Shown here: piece by piece, positions 1-6,844 of the stretch
How positions within the stretch are numbered: position 1 is the stretch's first letter
Layout of the letters: each line of letters begins with the position of its first letter
Assembly: GCA_016342325.1 (NCBI GenBank)
Contig: JAEINR010000059.1
Span: 1-41,080 of the forward strand
Source of the DNA: Desulfobacterium sp.
GTDB taxonomy: Bacteria > Desulfobacterota > Desulfobacteria > Desulfobacterales > Desulfobacteraceae
Direction of reading: 5' to 3'
DNA: 41,080 nt
Made by a program: the position numbers and the translations under genes
The notes under the pieces: model-generated
What the model was told of the DNA's origin: nothing
Databases searched by the model: none
Seen by the model: only the letters and a program-made list of their open reading frames with translations

Positions 1-70
1 CTATACATTCCCTCCTTTCAGGGCTGTAGCTGGACTTTCACCAGCAAGTTTATGACCATGCCGGTCACAC
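1..70 (-). mobile_element. Probable group II intron, 5' end only (runs off left edge)
   Basis: Read on the minus strand, the sequence from position 70 begins GTGTGACC, a good match to the GUGYG 5' end of group II introns. It continues with GGTGAAAGTCC inside a short stem (GCTGG...CCAGC), a motif typical of domain I of bacterial group II introns. A purine-rich GAAAGGAGGGA stretch follows. The rest of the intron, including any reverse transcriptase, would lie left of the window, so neither the family nor completeness can be judged. The 5' exon would be the sequence just right of position 70. This rests on recognising short motifs; a chance match or another structured RNA is possible. Confidence 0.5.
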
Positions 71-399
71 TCCGACGTGGCTAATTGAAGGCCCATTCTC
101 GGACCTGACTTTTACCTCCGCTAGCGTAAATGGTAAATCAAAAATTGTTGTAAAATCCGGATTAAATTTTCTCGGGAAAATCATCCGAATTTGACGCTTA
201 AGTTGAGTGAAAAACTGTCTTGACATTGGGGTCCACTATATTACGGGGCTTTTTAAATCATATTATCACCCCCCTCAAGTGAATTAACTTCTTCGGAATT
301 TTATGATTTCAACTCCCAGTCGGGAAGAAATCACATCTATTATATGGAGAAACAACCCTTCATCCTTTTGTGATGATGATTAACAGGAGAGCAACAACC
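71..399. other. Gene-free stretch upstream of the broken alcohol dehydrogenase
   Basis: No convincing coding sequence lies here. An imperfect hairpin sits at about 158-188 (GGAT...ATTTTC TCGG GAAAAT...ATCC). A TTGACA-like hexamer at 220-225 has no -10 element at proper spacing. The segment presumably held the promoter of the former alcohol dehydrogenase gene, and its left end would be the 5' exon of the putative group II intron. Confidence 0.4.
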
Positions 400-914
400 A
401 TGGCAAGATTTACACTACCCAGGGACGTATATTTCGGACAGGGAACAATCGAAGAACTGAAAGGCCTGAAAGGCATATTGCCCAGTGCCTTGCCGGAATG
501 TCTTTTTCTAATGCTATCCTGGGCATCGTTCACAGCATGGCCCACAAAACAGGTAAAATTTTTAGCATTCCCCACGGATGTGCCAACGCCATCTACCTGC
601 CGGTAGCAATCCGGTTCAATGCTGAGGCGGCCGGTGGGAAATACGCTGACGCAGCAAAGAGATTAGGGCTTAAGGGTAACAACACCCAGGAACGCGTTGA
701 TTCACTGATCGATTTCATTATTGACCTGAACAAGGCCCTGAACATCCCCTTAACCCTTAAAGAATTCGGGGTGAACGAGACGGATTTCCTTGCAAACCTG
801 GACGGTATTTCTGAAAGTTCAGTATCGGATCCCTGTACAGGAACCAACCCGAGAAAAATATCCGTTGCCCAGATGAAGGAGCTGTTTAAAGAAGCATACT
901 ACGGCATGGCATAA
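400..914 (+). pseudogene. Iron-containing alcohol dehydrogenase, internal deletion and frameshift
   Basis: The first 25 or so codons from ATG 400 (MARFTLPRDVYFGQGTIEEL) are a typical N-terminus of iron-dependent alcohol dehydrogenases, preceded by an AGGAG ribosome site. Near position 475 the reading jumps to another frame that encodes the C-terminal part of the same family: CLAGMSFSNAILG, the metal-ligand region HSMAHKTG...PHG, and the ending TNPRKISVAQMKELF. Family members are about 380-390 residues; only about 165 codons remain. Roughly 220 residues, covering the NAD-binding domain, are therefore missing and the junction is out of frame. It cannot make an active enzyme. It is not a recent copy of the intact enzyme at 10512-11672, whose N-terminus differs. 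Confidence 0.85.
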
Positions 915-933
915 CAAGATGCAAACCGTCAGG

Positions 934-962
934 CCGTGTTTTACGATCCTAGGAAAACACGG
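934..962. terminator. Hairpin downstream of the alcohol dehydrogenase remnant
   Basis: A perfect 9-bp inverted repeat, CCGTGTTTT (934-942) and AAAACACGG (954-962), with an 11-base loop lies 20 bases after the stop codon. Only a short TTT follows, so it is at best a weak intrinsic terminator. Confidence 0.5.
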
Positions 963-1000
963 TTTGGCAACGGGCTGAAACGCCGATTCTTTTCAAGGCA

Positions 1001-1037
1001 CAAAACAAAGGCGCTTGAGCACAAAGCAAAAGCGCCT
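1001..1037 (-). terminator. Rho-independent terminator of the diguanylate cyclase operon
   Basis: On the minus strand, an 8-bp stem AGGCGCTT (1037-1030) pairs with AAGCGCCT (1016-1009) and is followed by TTTGTTTT. It sits 20 bases past the end of the propeller-GGDEF gene. Confidence 0.75.
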
Positions 1038-1056
1038 CGCCCAAGGGGGCGTTTTT

Positions 1057-4000
1057 TCAGGCCTGGATCACCGCGCAGTTTTTCCCCTGCTGCTTGCCCC
1101 GGTACAGGGCCTTGTCTGCCTTGGCAACCGAGGCGTCCAGCCCCTCCTTGTGGGAAAAGAGGGAAATGCCGTAGGTCATGGTCACGGAAAGTTTCTTCCC
1201 TTTCCAGGAAAAATCCTGGCTTGCTAAAGCCCCTTGAATCCGCCTGACCAGAAGGACAGCCCCGTCCGGGTCTGATTCGGGAAGCAGCAGAATGAACTCC
1301 TCTCCGCCCCAGCGCCCCAGGATGTCCTGGCCCCGGATCTCCCGGGGAAGCAGGCTGCCCATGGTTTCCAGGACGTAATCCCCGCAGTCATGGCCATGGG
1401 TGTCGTTCAGAATCTTGAAATCGTCCACATCGCAAAGGATGAAACTCATGCTTTTTTGGGTTCTCCGATGGTGATGGATTTCCTGGCCCACCCTCTCCAG
1501 GAACCCCCGCCTGTTGTTGAGCCCGGTCAAGGGATCTGTCCTGGAAAGGTGTTCCAGCTGTTGTTTCTGTTCCAGAAGCTCCTTGGTTCGTTCATTCACA
1601 AGCTCGGTCAACATCTTGTTCTTCCGGGTCTCCCGTGAGAAGCGCAGGTAGATGGCCCAGCACACCAGAAGGAGAATTGATCCCAGGAGTCCCAGCCGAA
1701 AGTACCATCTTTCCCAAAAGGGCGGGGTAATGGAGATGGCAAGGGACGCCCCTGTGTCATTCTTTTTTCCCATGCTGCTGGTTCCGGTAACCCTGAATGT
1801 GTACTCCCCCGGGGAAAGGTCGGAGTAGTGGGCGTTTGCCCCGGCCCCCTGGACCGTCCGCCATTCCGTGTCACACCCCTCAAGCCTGTAGCTGTAGATG
1901 GTGTTAAGGGGAGAATTGAAATCCAGGAGCGCGAATGCAATGGACAGAGAGTTATCATTATGGGAAAGGGTTACCTGGTCCGTTTCATGGACGGGTCCGT
2001 GGAGTATGACTTTTTTTCCGTAAACCGTTCCGGGAAGCACCGGTTTGTTGTGCAGGGAGATGCCGGAGAGAACCATGGGGGGAGGCGTTTTATCCACCAC
2101 CACATCCCGGGGATCAAAGGAGAGGTATCCTGTCTCCCCGCCGAAAATGATTCGATCCCGGGAAAAAGAGATCAGGGCCGCCCCCTGGTTAAAGACCAGG
2201 GGAAAATCAAAATTGCGGATGGTATGGGTCCCCGGATCAAGCCTTGAGATCCCCCTGTCCGTGGAGATCCAAACCGTTCCTGATCCATCCGCCACAACGG
2301 CTTTGATGAGCTCCCCTGCAAGTCCGTCTTTTTGGGTGTACTGCCTGAAGATTCCCGTGGAGGGATCGAGCCGGGAGAGCCCCTGGTAGGTGCCCACCCA
2401 GATGCAACCCTGGTTTCCCAGGGCCAGGGAGGTCACCACCTGGTTGGAAAGGCCGGCTGAATAGTTGGTACTGTGGGTGAAAGCCGAAAGCGTGCTTCCG
2501 TCCGGACCCAGGTGAAAAAGCCCGGCATCGGTGCCAACCCACAGGTTTTGCACGGAATCCACCAGAAGGGAGGAGACGGTCCGGGTACCGTTTATTTCCG
2601 GTATGTGCAGGGCGTCTCCCGTGGCCGGATCATGTCTGAACAGTCCCTGCTCCCGGGATCCGGCCCAGATCCGGCCCTGGTGATCCTGGGCCAGGGCCGT
2701 TATGGTCCGGATGTCCGGGGCAGACCCGTCCCCTGGATTCAGCCGGGAAAACCGCTGGCTTGTCCTGTCGTAGGAGAGCAGCCCTTTTTCCCAGGTGCCG
2801 ACGAACAATCCCCCGGATTCATTTCCATAAAGGGCATTGATGGCCATACTTCCAGGCCCTTCAGGTAGAGCGCCACCATAGGATGTGCACCCCTCCCCCT
2901 CTTGAATCCGGTTCAAACCATTGTACCAGGTACCACTCCAGATACCCCCCACGCCATCGTCGGCAAGGGCATGGATGGTGTTAAGCCCCGGGCAGGGATC
3001 ATCATCCCCAATGCTTTCATGGAGGGTGAAACCGGTGTAGATCTTGCTCAGCTTGTTCACCCCTCCGCCACGGGTTCCGATCCAGAGCACCCCGGATCTG
3101 TCTTCATGTATCCACCGCACATCGTTGTTGGACAGGGTCCCCTTTTTTTGAAATTCCCGCCTGAACCGATCCCATGTCCCGGCCCCAAGGTCAACCCGAT
3201 AAAGCCCATGGTTGGGGGTGCCCACCCAGAGAATCTTCTGGTCGTCCTCATACAGGGCGCTTATGGCATCGGAAAAAAGAGCCGGGGGAAACCCGTTCAT
3301 TGTATCAGGGGGAGTAAAGCGTCCGGTCTTGGGATCAAACCGTTTCAGTCCCTTCTCCGTTCCCACCCAGAGTCGGCCGTCCGACCCGGGAAGAAGGGTC
3401 CGGATCCGATTACTCTGTTTATCGTCCCTTGATAAATAGTAGGAATTGATTTGCCCCGTTTCCACATCTAAACGATTCAACCCGTTGTCTGTCCCCACCC
3501 ATAGGCTTCCGTCTTTCATCTCGGTAATGGACCAGATCCTGTTACTGCTGAGCCCCTGGGCACCGGGCGTGCCGGCCATGTACCTTGTAAACCCGTCCGT
3601 TTCCGGATGGAATCGGTTCAAGCCTTTGCTGAAGGTTCCGGCCCAGAGGATCCCCCGGCTATCCGTAAAAAAAGTCTGGACCCGGTCTTCACTGAGAGTG
3701 GCCGTATCCCCAGGTGTGTACCTGAAAACCCTGATTTCACCAGTAGTTTCGTCGATCCGGTTGAGTCCCCCTCCCCAGGTCCTCACCCAGATATACCCCT
3801 TGCGATCCTCCAGCACCCCTCCTGAATCATTGTGGGAGATGGAATTGGTGTCTGTGGAATCATGCTGAAAAATCCGCATACGGATACCGTCGTATTTGGC
3901 CACTCCGTTTCGGGTAGCAAACCAGATGAATCCGTGGCGGTCCTGCATAATCTGGAAAACCGTTGAATGGGGCAGGCCGTCTTCCTGGTCCAGATGCTCG

Positions 4001-4155
4001 AAAAAATAAATGGGAAGGGATTGGGCCAGGGATACGGAAGCAGGCACTCCCATACTGCCCATGAAAAAGAGGAACAGGCAGAAGAGTCGGCCATATGATA
4101 TTGAGAACCTGGAGCGACGGTCCTTGGATACGGAATATAGTAATAATAAATGCAT
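1057..4155 (-). CDS. Diguanylate cyclase with periplasmic two-component-regulator propeller
   Basis: This 1032-residue sensor should make cyclic di-GMP from two GTP in response to a periplasmic signal. In order it has an N-terminal signal/anchor ending near SVSLAQS (about residue 45); then about 650 residues of propeller repeats recognisable by units such as GxLWVGT and DRHGFIWFATRNG (Reg_prop type); a Y_Y_Y-type beta domain (about 730-805, YSYRLEGCDTEW and LSPGEYTFRV); a membrane helix near 815-838; a short coiled coil; and a GGDEF domain from about 870. The active-site motif is GGEEF (about 950-954), and an RxxD inhibitory site (RGQD) lies five residues before it, so product feedback is expected. 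The start has no clear Shine-Dalgarno sequence; internal ATGs could be used. The gene follows a second diguanylate cyclase by 73 bases, so the two are probably cotranscribed. Confidence 0.93.
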   Translation of the reverse strand: MHLLLLYSVSKDRRSRFSISYGRLFCLFLFFMGSMGVPASVSLAQSLPIYFFEHLDQEDGLPHSTVFQIMQDRHGFIWFATRNGVAKYDGIRMRIFQHDSTDTNSISHNDSGGVLEDRKGYIWVRTWGGGLNRIDETTGEIRVFRYTPGDTATLSEDRVQTFFTDSRGILWAGTFSKGLNRFHPETDGFTRYMAGTPGAQGLSSNRIWSITEMKDGSLWVGTDNGLNRLDVETGQINSYYLSRDDKQSNRIRTLLPGSDGRLWVGTEKGLKRFDPKTGRFTPPDTMNGFPPALFSDAISALYEDDQKILWVGTPNHGLYRVDLGAGTWDRFRREFQKKGTLSNNDVRWIHEDRSGVLWIGTRGGGVNKLSKIYTGFTLHESIGDDDPCPGLNTIHALADDGVGGIWSGTWYNGLNRIQEGEGCTSYGGALPEGPGSMAINALYGNESGGLFVGTWEKGLLSYDRTSQRFSRLNPGDGSAPDIRTITALAQDHQGRIWAGSREQGLFRHDPATGDALHIPEINGTRTVSSLLVDSVQNLWVGTDAGLFHLGPDGSTLSAFTHSTNYSAGLSNQVVTSLALGNQGCIWVGTYQGLSRLDPSTGIFRQYTQKDGLAGELIKAVVADGSGTVWISTDRGISRLDPGTHTIRNFDFPLVFNQGAALISFSRDRIIFGGETGYLSFDPRDVVVDKTPPPMVLSGISLHNKPVLPGTVYGKKVILHGPVHETDQVTLSHNDNSLSIAFALLDFNSPLNTIYSYRLEGCDTEWRTVQGAGANAHYSDLSPGEYTFRVTGTSSMGKKNDTGASLAISITPPFWERWYFRLGLLGSILLLVCWAIYLRFSRETRKNKMLTELVNERTKELLEQKQQLEHLSRTDPLTGLNNRRGFLERVGQEIHHHRRTQKSMSFILCDVDDFKILNDTHGHDCGDYVLETMGSLLPREIRGQDILGRWGGEEFILLLPESDPDGAVLLVRRIQGALASQDFSWKGKKLSVTMTYGISLFSHKEGLDASVAKADKALYRGKQQGKNCAVIQA

Positions 4156-4228
4156 GGCTCACTATAGCACACCATTAGGGGGTGTCAATATGATGGGAAT
4201 ACCAATGTCTCAAGCGCCTTTGTTTATC

Positions 4229-5446
4229 TCAAATAGTCTGGCCCATGGTGGCCCTGTTTCGTCCATTCTGTCTTGACTGGTAGAGTGCCCGGTCCGCAAC
4301 CGCGATCAGTTCATCCTCTGACAAGAGGTCCCCGGTGGTTGAGGAAACACCCAGGCTAATGGTCACATGGCGGTTGACCTGGCTTGCTTGGTGGGGAATG
4401 TGAAGGCCTTCCACATTGGCACGTAAGTGTTCTGCCACCACAAGGGCGTTCTCCAGAGGTGTGTCCGGCAGAACGATAACAAACTCTTCGCCTCCGTATC
4501 GGGCAGCCAGGTCACCGGGACGGTGAATGGTTTCCTTCAGGATATGGGCCACCCGTATCAGACACTCGTCCCCGGCTTGATGGCCATAGGTGTCGTTGAA
4601 CAATTTAAAATGGTCGATATCACAAAGGACAAGGGATAAGGGGGACTTGAAACGGCGGCTGCGCAGCCACTCCCTGTGCAGGGTTTCATCAAAATAATGA
4701 CGGTTATACGCCTGGGTCAGGCCATCTATCCGGGATTGTCGTTTCAACGTTTCCGTGGCCTGGGAAAGCCGTCTTCCAAACCACTGAATGATCAGGATCC
4801 CAGTGCATGCGATCAGCAGATGACTGATATAAAGCGCCTGGTTGCTCTTGTTCCGAATGGGAAACACGACGCTGATCGCCCCTCGCGTATCTCCTTGTTT
4901 GTAGCCCTGGGTCCGGTGGCATTTCAGGCAACTCTCTTCGGTGACAAGGGGTGCCAGGTACCTGAACCGGGTGGTTTTTCCTTCTCTCTTGTGATCATAA
5001 TATTCATCCCGGCCCTTGTCCTGCAGAAATTCCAAGGCCGTCTTTTCCCATGGAACCGGATCATTGTTCGGATTCAATGGTTTGAGGCTTGTAATATGAA
5101 TTTTTACTACCCCTTCTTTGTCGGCAATCTCGGAAATCATGCGAGTCATGTAGGCAGGATTTATTTTGGTCAATGCCTGACCGGTGGTGGTGGTGATATC
5201 CCGTTCCGGATCATCCAGGTAGGGGTTGGGGCGCAGTCCGTCACGAACCATCAGATATACCCCCCCATGGCGGGCATTCCACTCCCGAGTAACGACGGTA
5301 TGCTTGAAAATCCCCCGTGCCGCCTCCAGGAATTCCTCATGTTTGTTCTTTTGAATCTGAAAAAGATTCCAGCCTAGGGACGCCGCGACAACCAGGACCC
5401 AGGCAAAGGTTGTATTGAGGAGATATTGTTTTACGTCAATTTTCAT
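4229..5446 (-). CDS. Diguanylate cyclase with periplasmic c-haem DUF3365 sensor
   Basis: This 405-residue protein combines a membrane helix (about 12-30), a periplasmic domain of DUF3365 (Tll0287-like) type with one c-haem motif CLKCH (about 173-177), a second helix (about 207-224) and a cytoplasmic GGDEF domain. The motif GGEEF (about 318-322) is preceded by an RxxD inhibitory site (RPGD). Tll0287-like domains bind haem covalently and are thought to sense redox state or a gaseous ligand; here the output would be cyclic di-GMP synthesis. Conserved family features such as GGVYL and an EKTALEFL helix support the sensor call. It is transcribed leftwards just before the propeller cyclase. Confidence 0.93.
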   Translation of the reverse strand: MKIDVKQYLLNTTFAWVLVVAASLGWNLFQIQKNKHEEFLEAARGIFKHTVVTREWNARHGGVYLMVRDGLRPNPYLDDPERDITTTTGQALTKINPAYMTRMISEIADKEGVVKIHITSLKPLNPNNDPVPWEKTALEFLQDKGRDEYYDHKREGKTTRFRYLAPLVTEESCLKCHRTQGYKQGDTRGAISVVFPIRNKSNQALYISHLLIACTGILIIQWFGRRLSQATETLKRQSRIDGLTQAYNRHYFDETLHREWLRSRRFKSPLSLVLCDIDHFKLFNDTYGHQAGDECLIRVAHILKETIHRPGDLAARYGGEEFVIVLPDTPLENALVVAEHLRANVEGLHIPHQASQVNRHVTISLGVSSTTGDLLSEDELIAVADRALYQSRQNGRNRATMGQTI

Positions 5447-5464
5447 GAAACCACATACTCTCCT

Positions 5465-5713
5465 TCAATCATCACAACAACAGGCGTGCTGATAAGCACC
5501 CGACTTATTGGGAACCATACCATGGATCGGTGCGGGTGAGAACATGAAACCGTGATTGCCCATACGTAAAAGTTGATTTAAACCGGCGATAAATTTTGAT
5601 TGGAGACGACCGAGCAACGGCATTATCATCTGCTGATATTCTCCATAAAAGAGATAGTTGAGAGTTGCGTATGTATCCGGGTCCTTAAGCTTCTAAGTCA
5701 GGGCTGTTTCCAT
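5465..5713 (-). pseudogene. Small unrecognised ORF interrupted by an in-frame amber codon
   Basis: Nineteen bases after the LysE stop codon, an ATG at 5713 opens a frame that reads METALT, meets TAG (5695-5693), and then stays open for 75 codons to a TGA at 5467-5465. The downstream part looks protein-like (YGEYQQMIMPLLGRLQSKF, then NHGFMFSPAPIHGMVPN) and ends with QHACCCDD, a run of three cysteines. There is no usable start codon between the TAG and an internal Met about 22 residues later. The simplest reading is a small operon gene with a nonsense mutation. Pyrrolysine or a shorter protein of about 55 residues are less likely alternatives. I do not recognise the family. Confidence 0.4.
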
Positions 5714-5732
5714 CTTTTTCTTTATAATTTTA

Positions 5733-6350
5733 TTAAATTTTAGTTGCAATGGCAACCCCGGTTGCCATCATCACGCCACCAGCGGAACGGTTTAGTTTTT
5801 TTAACGCACTGCCACTGGAAAACATCTGCCGCGCGTGGCTGGCCAGGTATGCATACACCATTAACACGCCGGATAGAATGACTGCGATGACACAAGCGAT
5901 GGCAGCAATATCGGCCCCCTTCAAGTTGGACAGATCAACAAATGTCGGGAGAAGACCACAATAGAACAGTATTACCTTTGGATTGGATAATGTGATCAAA
6001 AAACCACTGAGAATGTTTCCCCAGGGTGATTGCTCTTTTTGCAATGGTTCCGATCCGTCCGGTGACGGCTTGGAAACCCAAATTTTCAGGCCAAGCCAGA
6101 AGAGATACGCACCTCCGCACAGCTTTACAATGATAAAAAGCTCTCCCAGTTTTTGGGCAACAAGGGACAGGCCAAAGATAGCAAACATCAGATAGATCAA
6201 ATCACCCAGAACAATACCCAGGATCACGCCAAGAGCCGGTTGAAAGCCGGAGGCAAGGGATCTTGCAACAGTCGCAAAAACGCCCGGCCCCGGGCTTGCT
6301 GCCAGAATCAGCATGGCGGTGGATAAACTGATCAGGGAGACTAAACCCAT
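5733..6350 (-). CDS. LysE/RhtB-family amino-acid exporter
   Basis: This 205-residue inner-membrane protein has about six hydrophobic helices and the family's N-terminal signature (LAASPGPGVFATVARSLASG). It also has the conserved FLITLSNPKVILFY stretch near residues 115-130. LysE/RhtB proteins export amino acids such as lysine, homoserine or threonine, driven by the proton gradient; the substrate cannot be told from sequence. A GAGGA ribosome site precedes the ATG. It lies 24 bases after the NIPSNAP gene in the same direction, so the two probably form an operon that continues into the broken small ORF. Confidence 0.92.
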   Translation of the reverse strand: MGLVSLISLSTAMLILAASPGPGVFATVARSLASGFQPALGVILGIVLGDLIYLMFAIFGLSLVAQKLGELFIIVKLCGGAYLFWLGLKIWVSKPSPDGSEPLQKEQSPWGNILSGFLITLSNPKVILFYCGLLPTFVDLSNLKGADIAAIACVIAVILSGVLMVYAYLASHARQMFSSGSALKKLNRSAGGVMMATGVAIATKI

Positions 6351-6374
6351 TGGATTTTCCTCAAAAAAAGATTT

Positions 6375-6680
6375 TTATTTAAACACAGGTTTCATGAAGC
6401 TCCGTTCATAGCTGATGATACATCGGGTTTCCTCTGAATATTTAAAAGCCTCCAAGCACTCAGGATCTTGCGCCATCTTTACCCGGTACGCTTCATAGGC
6501 GGCCAGATTAGGAAAACTGAACAGAGCGACTGCGATGTTATTCGCTCCCTCATGGGGCATAAAATATCCATGGTGGGTGCCGCCAAGTTTGTTCACCAGC
6601 GGAATCCATAATTGGGCGTATGTTTCAAACTCTGTCAGCTTGTAAGGATCAATCACGTATCTCAAATAGCAAGTAATCAT
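6375..6680 (-). CDS. NIPSNAP family protein
   Basis: This protein of about 101 residues begins MITCYLRYVIDPYKL. The start at 6680 is chosen over the upstream extension because GGAG lies five bases before it and homology begins at this methionine. Features of the NIPSNAP fold (a dimeric alpha-beta barrel) include the LxxFETYAQLWIPLVNKLGG helix, the HHGYFMPHEG stretch and the final RSFMKP. The biochemical role of bacterial NIPSNAP proteins is largely unknown. It is the first gene of a small leftward operon with LysE. A TTGACA hexamer occurs upstream at about 6799-6804 on the minus strand, without a clear -10 element. Confidence 0.85.
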   Translation of the reverse strand: MITCYLRYVIDPYKLTEFETYAQLWIPLVNKLGGTHHGYFMPHEGANNIAVALFSFPNLAAYEAYRVKMAQDPECLEAFKYSEETRCIISYERSFMKPVFK

Positions 6681-6844
6681 AATCACTCCATCCTGTTTCT
6701 GTTTCCTTTGCCGATTAGAACTTACTAAGTAGCAATTTTTGCCACGGGATTCTAAGCATGTCAAGGCAAAAGGCAGAAAGACGTCTTGAAAAAAAAGATG
6801 TCAACCCGCTGAAATTTGGGTTATAGACACACCAGGAAAAAATT

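Noticed and set aside
220-242. TTGACA...TATATT as a promoter for the broken alcohol dehydrogenase
   Set aside because: The spacing is only 11 bases, too short for a sigma-70 promoter.
936-1247. Plus-strand ORFs overlapping the 3' end of the propeller diguanylate cyclase
   Set aside because: They are antisense shadows of the GGDEF coding region, rich in Pro/Arg as expected from reverse reading.
6730-6760. TGGCA...TTGC as a sigma-54 promoter for the NIPSNAP-LysE operon
   Set aside because: The distance between GG and GC is 8 bases rather than the required 10.
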